A stretch of DNA of 64,000 bases from Paludibacteraceae bacterium (GTDB lineage: Bacteria > Bacteroidota > Bacteroidia > Bacteroidales > Paludibacteraceae). The translations under genes and the position numbers were made by a program. Shown here one piece after another: positions 42,854 to 50,248 of the stretch. The notes under the pieces are model-generated. The model was not told the DNA's origin. It made no database searches and saw only the letters and a list, made by a program, of their open reading frames with translations. Each line of letters starts with the position of its first letter. Position 1 is the first letter of the stretch. Where the stretch lies: assembly GCA_017394705.1 (NCBI GenBank), contig JAFPXH010000005.1:62001-126000 (forward strand). Direction: 5' to 3'.

Positions 42854-43495
42854 ATGAAAAAAATACTTTCAGTTTTAATCGTAATGTTGTCGCTCTCAGC
42901 GACTTGTAATGCCGATGAATATAATTTTGAGGATTATATTTATCCCTTCGGCAATCGGACATTTAACACCTTGGACGCTAACGGCAAAACGATTTCCGTG
43001 AGTCAATATAGTTTTGTGTCCGAGCAGTACGACAATTATCTGGTCGAAGAAGTGTATATCGGCATGGGAATGCAGTCCGCAACGAATTATTATCGCTATC
43101 GGGTAGAGAATAATACAGTCATCTCAGATCTTCAAATCAAACAAAACAAGCTAACCGGAAGCACCAAATATCAGGACAAAAGGACACTCTTTGCTTTCCC
43201 GGGGAAAGACAAACCTTATACATGGTCAGAAACGGAACAGGGCGAAAAAATAGACGGCAAATCCGAATATGTGTATGTCATGTTCATGGGCTCGAAAGAA
43301 AAAGCCATTAAAATTACGGAGAACATTACTTATGTTGTGAATAATGTGAAGCACAAGCACCAAAGGAAGAGTTATTGGATAGAAGGCTTCGGACGAGTCG
43401 TAACGTACTATCGCATGGATGACGGCAAAGAGCGCATCCAGTCTATCGCCGAAATGCCTGTTGCTTTTGGTGGAGTTACAGAAATTTCTTTATAA
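42854..43495 (+). CDS. Secreted protein of unknown function
   Basis: 213 residues with a signal peptide MKKILSVLIVMLSLSATCNA and probable cleavage before DEYNF; no clear lipobox. The mature part is rich in Tyr, Lys and beta-type segments (SVSQYSFVSEQYDNY, YRYRVENNTVISDLQI) and probably forms a beta-sandwich or similar domain. I know no family. It carries the leader block seen before the large LRR protein and is followed by a terminator. Confidence 0.7.
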   Translation: MKKILSVLIVMLSLSATCNADEYNFEDYIYPFGNRTFNTLDANGKTISVSQYSFVSEQYDNYLVEEVYIGMGMQSATNYYRYRVENNTVISDLQIKQNKLTGSTKYQDKRTLFAFPGKDKPYTWSETEQGEKIDGKSEYVYVMFMGSKEKAIKITENITYVVNNVKHKHQRKSYWIEGFGRVVTYYRMDDGKERIQSIAEMPVAFGGVTEISL

Positions 43496-43512
43496 GAGAA
43501 ATGATTTTTATC

Positions 43513-43541
43513 CCGCCACGCCTCACCGCGTGGCGGTTTCT
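43513..43541 (+). terminator. Terminator after the secreted protein
   Basis: CCGCCACGC / GCGTGGCGG, a 9-bp stem with a 6-nt loop, followed by TTTCTA. Confidence 0.8.
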
Positions 43542-43867
43542 ATATCTGTGATTTATGTTTACTTTACAAATTCCGATAGTTCCCTCAAAAGTATACCTTT
43601 GCAACGCTCACTAAACCTATTACCTTATTACCTAATACCTCAATAGGGGTTTTTAGCATCTTTTATTATGGTATGAGTGGGTGATTAGTGGGTGATTAGT
43701 GCGTTATTAGTGGGTTGTTACCCCGAGATCACCCTAAGAAAAACGCAAAAAACGCCTCATTTTCCTCAAACAAATACTATATTATATATTTATATATAAT
43801 ATACATCAAAATGTTGACTTCCCTGAACCCTAAACACGAAACGCTAAACGAAAAATCTTCGATTTTA
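43542..43867. other. Intergenic region with word repeats and an orphan promoter-like site
   Basis: No gene seen. It contains TACCTTTG at 43594-43601 with no reading frame behind it, a TTACCTA word repeat (43615-43640), a GTGATTAGTGG word repeat (43672-43724), an AT palindrome (43779-43804) and an AAACACGAAACGCTAAACG stretch (about 43832-43850). Confidence 0.6.
43672..43724 (+). repeat. Word repeat (GGGTGATTAGT)
   Basis: Four degenerate copies, GAGTGGGTGATTA, GTGGGTGATTA, GTGCGTTATTA and GTGGGTTGTTA, period about 11-13 nt. Confidence 0.85.
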
Positions 43868-43911
43868 TTTGCACATATCATTTTTTTTTTGTACTTTTGC
43901 AGCGCAAAAGT
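43868..43911 (+). promoter_or_regulatory. DUF2130 gene promoter with palindrome
   Basis: TTTGCACAT (43868-43876), TACTTTTG (43892-43899) and the palindrome ACTTTTGC-agc-GCAAAAGT (43893-43911), 12 nt before the ATG. Confidence 0.85.
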
Positions 43912-43923
43912 GTGTGAATATAG

Positions 43924-45105
43924 ATGAAAGAATTAAAATGTCCTAAATGCGGAAGCACTTTTACCGTCGATGAGGCGGATTATGCGTTGTTGCTTAGTCA
44001 AGTGAAGAATAGTGAGTTCGAGACCGAGTTGTCCCGTCGTATCCATGAGTTGGAGCAGAGTCAGCAAGCCCGTCTTCAGGCGGAAAAGCAAGCTGACGAG
44101 GCACGTCAGCAGGCAGAGCAGCTACGGCGTGAGCAGCAATTCAATCAGCAGTTGCAGGCTAAGGAACAAACCTTACAGGCTCTTCAGTCTCAAATTGCGG
44201 CGGCTGAGCAGCAGAAACAGTTGGCAGTAGCGCAAGTACGCCAACGTGCGACAGAGGAGTATATGAAGAAAGAGCAAGAACTCAGTTCCCTGCGCACGCA
44301 AATGACCGAGCAACTCAAAGCGCTACAAGAACAGGTGGCGTATTACAAGGATATGAAACTGCGGCTATCGACGAAAATGGTGGGCGAGACGCTTGAACAG
44401 CATTGTGCCACCGAGTTCGCTCGCATCCGGCCGCTTTTCCCCAATGCGTATTTTGAGAAAGACAACGAGGTTATCGAGGGCACCAAAGGCGATTTCGTTT
44501 TTCGCGACAAGAGTGACGACGGAGTGGAGTATATATCCATCATGTTCGAGATGAAGAACGAGAACGACGAGACGGCCACCAAGCATAAGAACGAGGATTT
44601 CCTTGCCAAACTGGACACGGACCGCAAGAAGAAAAACTGTGAATATGCGGTACTCGTCTCGATGCTCGAGCCGGAGAGTGAGCTGTATAACGGCGGTATT
44701 GTGGACATGAATCATCGCTTTGAGAAGATGTATGTCATTCGTCCGCAGTTCTTTGTGCCGCTCATTACGTTACTATGTCAGGCGAATCGTAAGAGTATAG
44801 ACGCCAAACGTGAACTGGCGCTCGTCAAAGCACAGCAAATAGACGTGACCAATTTCGAAGAGAAACTGACAGCTTTTAAAGACGGTTTTGCGCGTAACGT
44901 GCGCTTGGCGAACGAGCGTTTCTCCGATGCTATCGATGAGATAGACAAGACGATTGCCCATCTGACCAAAGTGCGCGAGAATCTTGTCAAGTCCGGCGAT
45001 AACCTCAATGCCGCAGACAAGAAACTGCAGGACGTAACCATCAAACGTCTCACGTACGGAAATCCAACGATGAAGGCGAAGTTTGATGAGTTAGGTAAAG
45101 AATGA
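43924..45105 (+). CDS. DUF2130 domain-containing protein
   Basis: 393 residues. The N-terminal CPKCGS is half of a zinc-ribbon-like element, followed by a Gln/Glu-rich coiled coil of about 120 residues. The DUF2130 core then contains GETLEQHCATEFARIRP, TKGDFVFRD, FEMKNEND and YAVLVSMLEPES; the D-x-V / E-x-K arrangement suggests a restriction-endonuclease-like fold. A second helical region closes it. Function is not established; I would guess a nucleic-acid role. It has a strong promoter and is followed after 19 nt by the carboxyltransferase gene. Confidence 0.85.
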   Translation: MKELKCPKCGSTFTVDEADYALLLSQVKNSEFETELSRRIHELEQSQQARLQAEKQADEARQQAEQLRREQQFNQQLQAKEQTLQALQSQIAAAEQQKQLAVAQVRQRATEEYMKKEQELSSLRTQMTEQLKALQEQVAYYKDMKLRLSTKMVGETLEQHCATEFARIRPLFPNAYFEKDNEVIEGTKGDFVFRDKSDDGVEYISIMFEMKNENDETATKHKNEDFLAKLDTDRKKKNCEYAVLVSMLEPESELYNGGIVDMNHRFEKMYVIRPQFFVPLITLLCQANRKSIDAKRELALVKAQQIDVTNFEEKLTAFKDGFARNVRLANERFSDAIDEIDKTIAHLTKVRENLVKSGDNLNAADKKLQDVTIKRLTYGNPTMKAKFDELGKE

Positions 45106-45130
45106 ATTAATGAATAAATGAAATATGAAG
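45100..45130 (+). repeat. Word repeat (GAATGAATTAAT) across a stop/start junction
   Basis: GAATGAATTAATGAATAAAT then GAAATATGAAG. It includes the DUF2130 stop (45103-45105) and the next ATG (45125). Confidence 0.7.
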
Positions 45131-46762
45131 AAAGAGATTCAATTTAGTCTGGTGTACCGCGATATGTGGCAGAGTAGCGGACGCTACGTGCCGCGCAAGG
45201 ACCAGTTGGCGAAGGTGGCACCGGTGATTATTGACATGGGCTGTTTCGACCGCGTAGAGACGAACGGCGGCGCGAGTGAGCAAGTGAACCTGTTGTATGG
45301 CGAGAACCCGAATCAGGCGGTGCGTACGTTCTGCAAACCGTTCAACGAGGCGGGTATCAAAACGCATATGTTGGACCGTGGTTTGAATGCGTTGCGTATG
45401 AATCCGGTTCCGGCAGATGTGCGCCAGCTGATGTACAAAGTGAAGCACGCGCAAGGAACCGATATCACCCGTATTTTCTGTGGTCTGAATGATCCGCGCA
45501 ATATCATTCCGTCCATCAAATGGGCGAAAGAGGCCGGCATGACTGCCCAAGCAACGATGTGTATCACCTATTCCAAAGTGCACACGGCGGAATATTACAT
45601 CAACCTCGCGGAGCAACTGATTGAAGGCGGAGCACAGGAGATTTGCTTGAAGGATATGGCCGGTATTGGCCGTCCACACACGCTGGGCGTCATTGTGGCT
45701 GCTATCAAAGAGAAACATCCCGATATCATCATCCAGTATCACGGACACACAGGTCCCGGATTTAGTGTGGCATCCATGCTCGAAGTAGCAAAAGCCGGTG
45801 GTGATGTGCTGGACGTAGCGATGGAACCGCTGAGTTGGGGTAAGGTGCATCCGGATGTGATTACTATTCAGGCGATGCTCAAGGACGCAGGCTTCCTGGT
45901 AAAAGATATCAATATGAAGGCATATATGGAGGCACGTAGCCTTACGCAGTCCTTCATCGATGATTTCCTCGGTTATTGGATTGACCCGAAGAACAGCCTC
46001 ATGACATCGCTGCTTGTAGGATGCGGTCTGCCGGGAGGAATGATGGGGTCGCTCATGGCGGATCTTAAAGGCATGCACGCGGCTATTAATGCTAACCTCA
46101 AGAAGAAAGGAGAACCCGAACTCTCCGAGGACGAGTTGTTGGTTCAGCTCTTCGATGAAGTGCAACGTATATGGCCGATGCTCGGAACACCATGTCTCGT
46201 TACGCCGTTTAGCCAGTATGTGAAGAACGCTGCGCTCATGAACTTATTCAGTCGCTCGATGGGCGAGAAAGATTTCACACGCATGGATCCGGCTATGTGG
46301 GGGATGATTCTTGGCAAATCCGGTAAACTGCCGGGTGAGTTGGCTCCGGAGATTATCGAACTTGCCAAGGAGAAAGGCTTTGAGTTCTATACCGATGATC
46401 CGCAGAAACTTTATCCGAACGTCTTGCCGCAGTACATTAAAGAGATGGAAGAACTGGGTTGGGACCGCGGTCAGGATGACGAAGAACTTTTTGAGTTTGC
46501 AATGCACGATAAGCAGTACCGCGAGTATAAGTCCGGTTTGGCTAAAGAGCAATTCAACCAAGATCTCATCGAGCGTATGCGTAAAGCCGGCAAACCGATA
46601 CCGGAAAGTTTGCTGCCGAAACCAGAAGCCGGAGAAGACGATTTGGCTGCTGTGGCAATGGCGTTGCATCTGGCCGGAAAGAAAGCTGTAAGCGCAATCA
46701 AACTGCCGGTTATTCGTCCTACTGCCTGGAATAGCAAGGCTTGGGCAATGAGAAATATTTGA
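45125..46762 (+). CDS. Oxaloacetate decarboxylase alpha-type carboxyltransferase
   Basis: 545 residues. The carboxyltransferase TIM barrel has VYRDMWQSSGRYVP, VETNGGASEQ, MLDRGLNALR, the metal-binding QYHGHTGPG and the carbamoyl-lysine region ICLKDMAGIGRP. It matches the subunit called oxaloacetate decarboxylase alpha or pyruvate carboxylase subunit B in Bacteroides. No biotin attachment motif (MKM) is present, so a separate biotin carrier is needed; none is in the window. The C-terminal 45 residues (EDDLAAVAMALHLAG, then AWNSKAWAMRNI) resemble the tail of the small OadG-type subunit without its membrane helix, perhaps a fusion. Confidence 0.85.
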   Translation: MKKEIQFSLVYRDMWQSSGRYVPRKDQLAKVAPVIIDMGCFDRVETNGGASEQVNLLYGENPNQAVRTFCKPFNEAGIKTHMLDRGLNALRMNPVPADVRQLMYKVKHAQGTDITRIFCGLNDPRNIIPSIKWAKEAGMTAQATMCITYSKVHTAEYYINLAEQLIEGGAQEICLKDMAGIGRPHTLGVIVAAIKEKHPDIIIQYHGHTGPGFSVASMLEVAKAGGDVLDVAMEPLSWGKVHPDVITIQAMLKDAGFLVKDINMKAYMEARSLTQSFIDDFLGYWIDPKNSLMTSLLVGCGLPGGMMGSLMADLKGMHAAINANLKKKGEPELSEDELLVQLFDEVQRIWPMLGTPCLVTPFSQYVKNAALMNLFSRSMGEKDFTRMDPAMWGMILGKSGKLPGELAPEIIELAKEKGFEFYTDDPQKLYPNVLPQYIKEMEELGWDRGQDDEELFEFAMHDKQYREYKSGLAKEQFNQDLIERMRKAGKPIPESLLPKPEAGEDDLAAVAMALHLAGKKAVSAIKLPVIRPTAWNSKAWAMRNI

Positions 46763-46787
46763 TAAAGACCATAAAAACACATAGATT

Positions 46788-47867
46788 ATGAAAAAGTACA
46801 ACTTTAATGCAGGACCGAGTATCCTGCCGCAAGAAGTAATCAAACAAACGGCAGAAGCCGTCATTGACTTTCAGGGTGAAGGACTTTCCATTTTGGAGAT
46901 ATCGCACCGCGCTAAGTATTTCCAACCCGTTATGGATGAGGCTGAAGCCCTGATGAAAGAGCTTCTCAATATTCCGGAAGGCTATCGTGTACTTTTCCTC
47001 GGCGGTGGTGCCTCATTGCAATTCTGCATGGTGCCGTTCAATATGCTGGAGAAGAAAGCGGCCTACCTCAACACTGGCGTGTGGTCGAAGAAAGCACTCA
47101 AGGAAGCAAAAGGTTTTGGAGAGGCAATCGAAGTAGCTGCCAGCACGGATTCGATTCCTATGGACTTTGAGATTCCGCAAGACGCAGATTATTTCCATAT
47201 CACGACCAACAATACCATCTTCGGTACGGAGATCAATGATGAGAAACTCGCGGAGATATACCGCAAGAAAGGTAATGTACCTTTGGTAGCCGATATGAGT
47301 TCGGATATTCTGAGTCGTCCGATTGATGTCAGCCAATACGACATCATCTACGGCGGTGCGCAGAAGAACCTTGCGCCGGCTGGTGTGACTTTTGTCATCA
47401 TCAAAGAATCGTGCCTCGGCAAAGTAAGCCGTTATATCCCAACGATGCTGAACTATCAAACACATATTGAAAATGGCTCAATGTTCAATACGCCTCCTGT
47501 ACTGCCGGTTTATACGGCCGTATTGACACTCCGTTGGCTCAAAGCAAATGGTGGCGTAAAATGGATTGAGGCGCGCAACAAAGCCAAAGCAGACCTGCTC
47601 TATAAGTGTCTCGATGAGTCCAAACTATTCATGCCGACCATCTCTAAAAAAGAAGATCGCAGCCGCATGAATATCTGCTTCGTCTTCAAGCCCGGTTATG
47701 AGGAACTGCAGGATGACTTCTTCAAGTTCGCTACAGCTAAAGGCATGGTAGGTATCAAAGGCCACCGTCTGGTAGGCGGTTTCCGCGCTTCCTGCTATAA
47801 TGCAATGGACCTCGAGGGCGTACAAGCACTGGTAGATTGCATCAAAGAATACGAGAAATTACACTAA
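46788..47867 (+). CDS. serC: Phosphoserine aminotransferase
   Basis: 359 residues, PLP enzyme converting 3-phosphohydroxypyruvate to phosphoserine. It shows [23 protein letters not shown], the PLP lysine in [12 protein letters not shown] and the C-terminal [15 protein letters not shown]. The next gene is serA, the preceding pathway step. It lies 25 nt after the carboxyltransferase gene. Confidence 0.97.
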   Translation: MKKYNFNAGPSILPQEVIKQTAEAVIDFQGEGLSILEISHRAKYFQPVMDEAEALMKELLNIPEGYRVLFLGGGASLQFCMVPFNMLEKKAAYLNTGVWSKKALKEAKGFGEAIEVAASTDSIPMDFEIPQDADYFHITTNNTIFGTEINDEKLAEIYRKKGNVPLVADMSSDILSRPIDVSQYDIIYGGAQKNLAPAGVTFVIIKESCLGKVSRYIPTMLNYQTHIENGSMFNTPPVLPVYTAVLTLRWLKANGGVKWIEARNKAKADLLYKCLDESKLFMPTISKKEDRSRMNICFVFKPGYEELQDDFFKFATAKGMVGIKGHRLVGGFRASCYNAMDLEGVQALVDCIKEYEKLH

Positions 47868-47959
47868 TTATGGGTTACTCTTATATTTTGCCTACGGATC
47901 GGCATCGGTTACCGACTTCTACAGGCAAGACTATAGAACTCACAACATTGATTAAACCT

Positions 47960-48880
47960 ATGAAAGTATTAGTAGCAACAGAGAAACCCTTTGCGAAAGT
48001 AGCAGTGGACGGCATTCGCGAAGTGGTAGAGGGCGCAGGTTATGAACTGGCGCTGCTTGAGAAATATACAGACAAAGCACAGTTATTGGAGGCCGTAGCG
48101 GACGTAGATGCACTCATCATCCGCTCGGATATTGTGGACGCTGCTGTATTGGATGCAGCCAAACAACTGAAAATCGTTGTTCGTGCCGGAGCCGGGTATG
48201 ATAATATCGACCTGGATGCTGCTACGTCGCATGGCGTGGTAGCAATGAACACACCGGGACAAAACAGCAATGCAGTGGCAGAACTCGCACTGGGTCTCAT
48301 GGTCTATGCCGTACGAAACTTGTACAACGGCACTTCGGGCACCGAACTGAAGGGCAAGAAACTCGGTATCCATGCCTTTGGTAATGTGGGGCGTAACGTG
48401 GCGCGTATTGCGCAAGGCTTTGGCATGGATGTCTATGCATACGATGCTTATTGTCCGGATGAGGCGATGACAGCCGCTAATGTGCATCCGTTGCATAGTG
48501 CAGAAGAGTTATACAAGATTTGCGATATCGTCAGCCTGCATATACCGGCTACCGCGGAGACTAAGAATAGCATCAACCACGATTTGGTGAACCTTATGCC
48601 AAAGGGTGGAGTGCTCGTTAACACCGCGCGCAAAGAGGTCATTGACGAGGAAGGACTGATTGCCCTCATGCAGGAGCGCACTGACCTCAAATACATGACG
48701 GACATCATGCCGGTTGCAGATGCGAAGTTCCGTACGCTCTTTGAAGGACGTTATTTCGCTACACCGAAGAAAATGGGTGCGCAGACAGCTGAAGCCAACA
48801 TCAATGCCGGTATCGCAGCGGCCAAGCAGATTGTGGACTTCATCAAAAATGGCAATACCCGTTTCCAGGTAAATAAATGA
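47960..48880 (+). CDS. serA: D-3-phosphoglycerate dehydrogenase
   Basis: 306 residues; the short form without an ACT domain. It has VRAGAGYDNIDLDAA, the Rossmann motif GIHAFGNVGRNVA, the catalytic Arg in NTARKEVIDEEGL and a terminal AQTAEANINAG. I chose the ATG at 47960 (MKVLVATEKPF), which matches the family. An in-frame ATG at 47871 would add 30 residues of no known similarity, leaving a 92-nt serC-serA spacer otherwise. The stop overlaps the next start by 4 nt. Confidence 0.92.
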   Translation: MKVLVATEKPFAKVAVDGIREVVEGAGYELALLEKYTDKAQLLEAVADVDALIIRSDIVDAAVLDAAKQLKIVVRAGAGYDNIDLDAATSHGVVAMNTPGQNSNAVAELALGLMVYAVRNLYNGTSGTELKGKKLGIHAFGNVGRNVARIAQGFGMDVYAYDAYCPDEAMTAANVHPLHSAEELYKICDIVSLHIPATAETKNSINHDLVNLMPKGGVLVNTARKEVIDEEGLIALMQERTDLKYMTDIMPVADAKFRTLFEGRYFATPKKMGAQTAEANINAGIAAAKQIVDFIKNGNTRFQVNK

Positions 48881-50208
48881 GAAAAATCGTATTCATCATA
48901 ATAGCTTTCCTCACCCTCCCTTTTGGGAGGGCGGGGGTAGGCTTGCTATACTCCTCTCCTATTGAATGCGTGGGTACAGCGACCCAGGTAGTGAACGGCA
49001 ATGATACCTTGTTCCTCTTCCGCGATGAGATACATCTGCGGACTACCAACGGAGCTGATGCAGTTTGGTATATGACAGATGGCTCAGTCTATACTTCCGG
49101 TGCCAATGAGATTTTCCCGGACGAAGGAGGGTATTATATAGAGCAAGGCGGAGTACGTTCTGCACCGTTTTATGTATTCCTATATCGTGAGCCGACAGAC
49201 CTGCAGTTGGCGATAGAACCAGACTGCGGAACTACTACACTGCGTCTGACCGGAGATCCACTTCCATGGACTTATCAGACTTCCTCGGGTGCACGCGCTT
49301 GCGAGCGCGCCTGTACCATAGATTATATAGCGTTGGCATGGAACGGAGAAACATGGGCGGATTCGGCAGCACAAGTAGAAACCAAACTGCATGCAGGCAG
49401 TTATATTCTTCCGCCTTTATACGCTTCCACGGAGATCACGCTTACTTATGACCAAGCCGTTCGTGCCGCCTTAGGATACCCTCCCGCCAGTATAGTTGTG
49501 CCATTGGAGGAGAAAGATGTGCGTGCAGTGAATATGGAATTGACCTCTATTGCTACTACTCGGGGAAAAGAAGGCGAGAAAAGCAATGAACGAAACCGTC
49601 CGACCAGTCAAAAACTGATTGTGGGCTCAGAGTACAGCGGTCCGCTGGAGGTAGCGATGTATAGTAACCCGACACCCGCTGCGCAGTACTACCGCTGGTC
49701 GATTTACAAGGCTACCGAACGTATAGTGACCCGCAACGATATGGATATCCGTTATACGTTCTCCGAACCGGGGTCGTATAGAGTGGTTTGCTCGGTCAAT
49801 AACTCTTATTGCCAGTCCGACTCAATGGAACTGACAGTAGCTATCGCGGAGTCGTATCTCGCGGTGCCGAATGTGTTCACGCCGGATGGGAATGGTCAGA
49901 ACGATGAGTTCCGTGTGGCATACCGCTCGCTGCGCGAGTTCCATTGCTGGGTGTATAACCGTTGGGGCAAATTGGTCTATGAATGGACAGATCCCGCCAA
50001 AGGGTGGGATGGAACGATTAACGGACGGCCTGCCGCTGAAGGTGCGTATTACTATGTAATACGTGCGTTAGGTACTGACGCGGCCAAAGATGCGCAGTAT
50101 ATAGGTCTGAAAGCTGTCTATCAAAAGAAAAAAGCGGCAGCTGATGAGTCTGTCATTGGCATCTATCAACTATCCGGAGACATCAATCTTTTGCGCAAGA
50201 AACAATAA
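48877..50208 (+). CDS. Surface protein with type B C-terminal sorting domain
   Basis: 443 residues. The signal peptide (MRKIVFIIIAFLTLPFG) is partly encoded by a GC-rich palindrome. The middle is Ig-like/PKD-like (YRWSIYKATER, YTFSEPGSYRVVCSV). The C-terminus has the gliding-motility-associated domain: VPNVFTPDGNGQNDEF, WVYNRWGKLVYEW, GWDGTINGRPAAEGAYYY and GDINLLRK, the signal for export by the type IX secretion system. About 20 extra residues separate GTD from YQLSGDINLLR compared with the usual form. It starts inside the serA stop (ATGA), a surprising partner for serine synthesis genes. Confidence 0.85.
   Translation: MRKIVFIIIAFLTLPFGRAGVGLLYSSPIECVGTATQVVNGNDTLFLFRDEIHLRTTNGADAVWYMTDGSVYTSGANEIFPDEGGYYIEQGGVRSAPFYVFLYREPTDLQLAIEPDCGTTTLRLTGDPLPWTYQTSSGARACERACTIDYIALAWNGETWADSAAQVETKLHAGSYILPPLYASTEITLTYDQAVRAALGYPPASIVVPLEEKDVRAVNMELTSIATTRGKEGEKSNERNRPTSQKLIVGSEYSGPLEVAMYSNPTPAAQYYRWSIYKATERIVTRNDMDIRYTFSEPGSYRVVCSVNNSYCQSDSMELTVAIAESYLAVPNVFTPDGNGQNDEFRVAYRSLREFHCWVYNRWGKLVYEWTDPAKGWDGTINGRPAAEGAYYYVIRALGTDAAKDAQYIGLKAVYQKKKAAADESVIGIYQLSGDINLLRKKQ
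48912..48941. repeat. GC-rich palindrome inside a signal-peptide coding region
   Basis: CCCTCCC-tttt-GGGAGGG (48914-48931), then CGGGGGTAGG, which can pair with the leading CTCACCC. It encodes LTLPFGRAGVG. Confidence 0.7.
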
Positions 50209-50248
50209 ATTATAAATGACCAATTTCAAATGGCAAATCACAAATTAT
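50204..50248 (+). repeat. Word repeat (AAATTATAAATG) across a stop/start junction
   Basis: AATAAATTATAAATGACC then AATTTCAAATGGCAAATCAC and AAATTATT. It includes the previous stop and the ATG of the M3 peptidase, so the first residues (MANHKLF) come from repeat sequence. Confidence 0.75.

Noticed and set aside
43715-43927. Open frame before the DUF2130 gene
   Set aside because: It consists of AT palindrome, repeat and promoter sequence.
47871-47959. N-terminal extension of serA or a tiny leader gene
   Set aside because: The in-frame ATG at 47871 gives 30 residues with no resemblance to SerA; most likely untranslated spacer, though not excluded.
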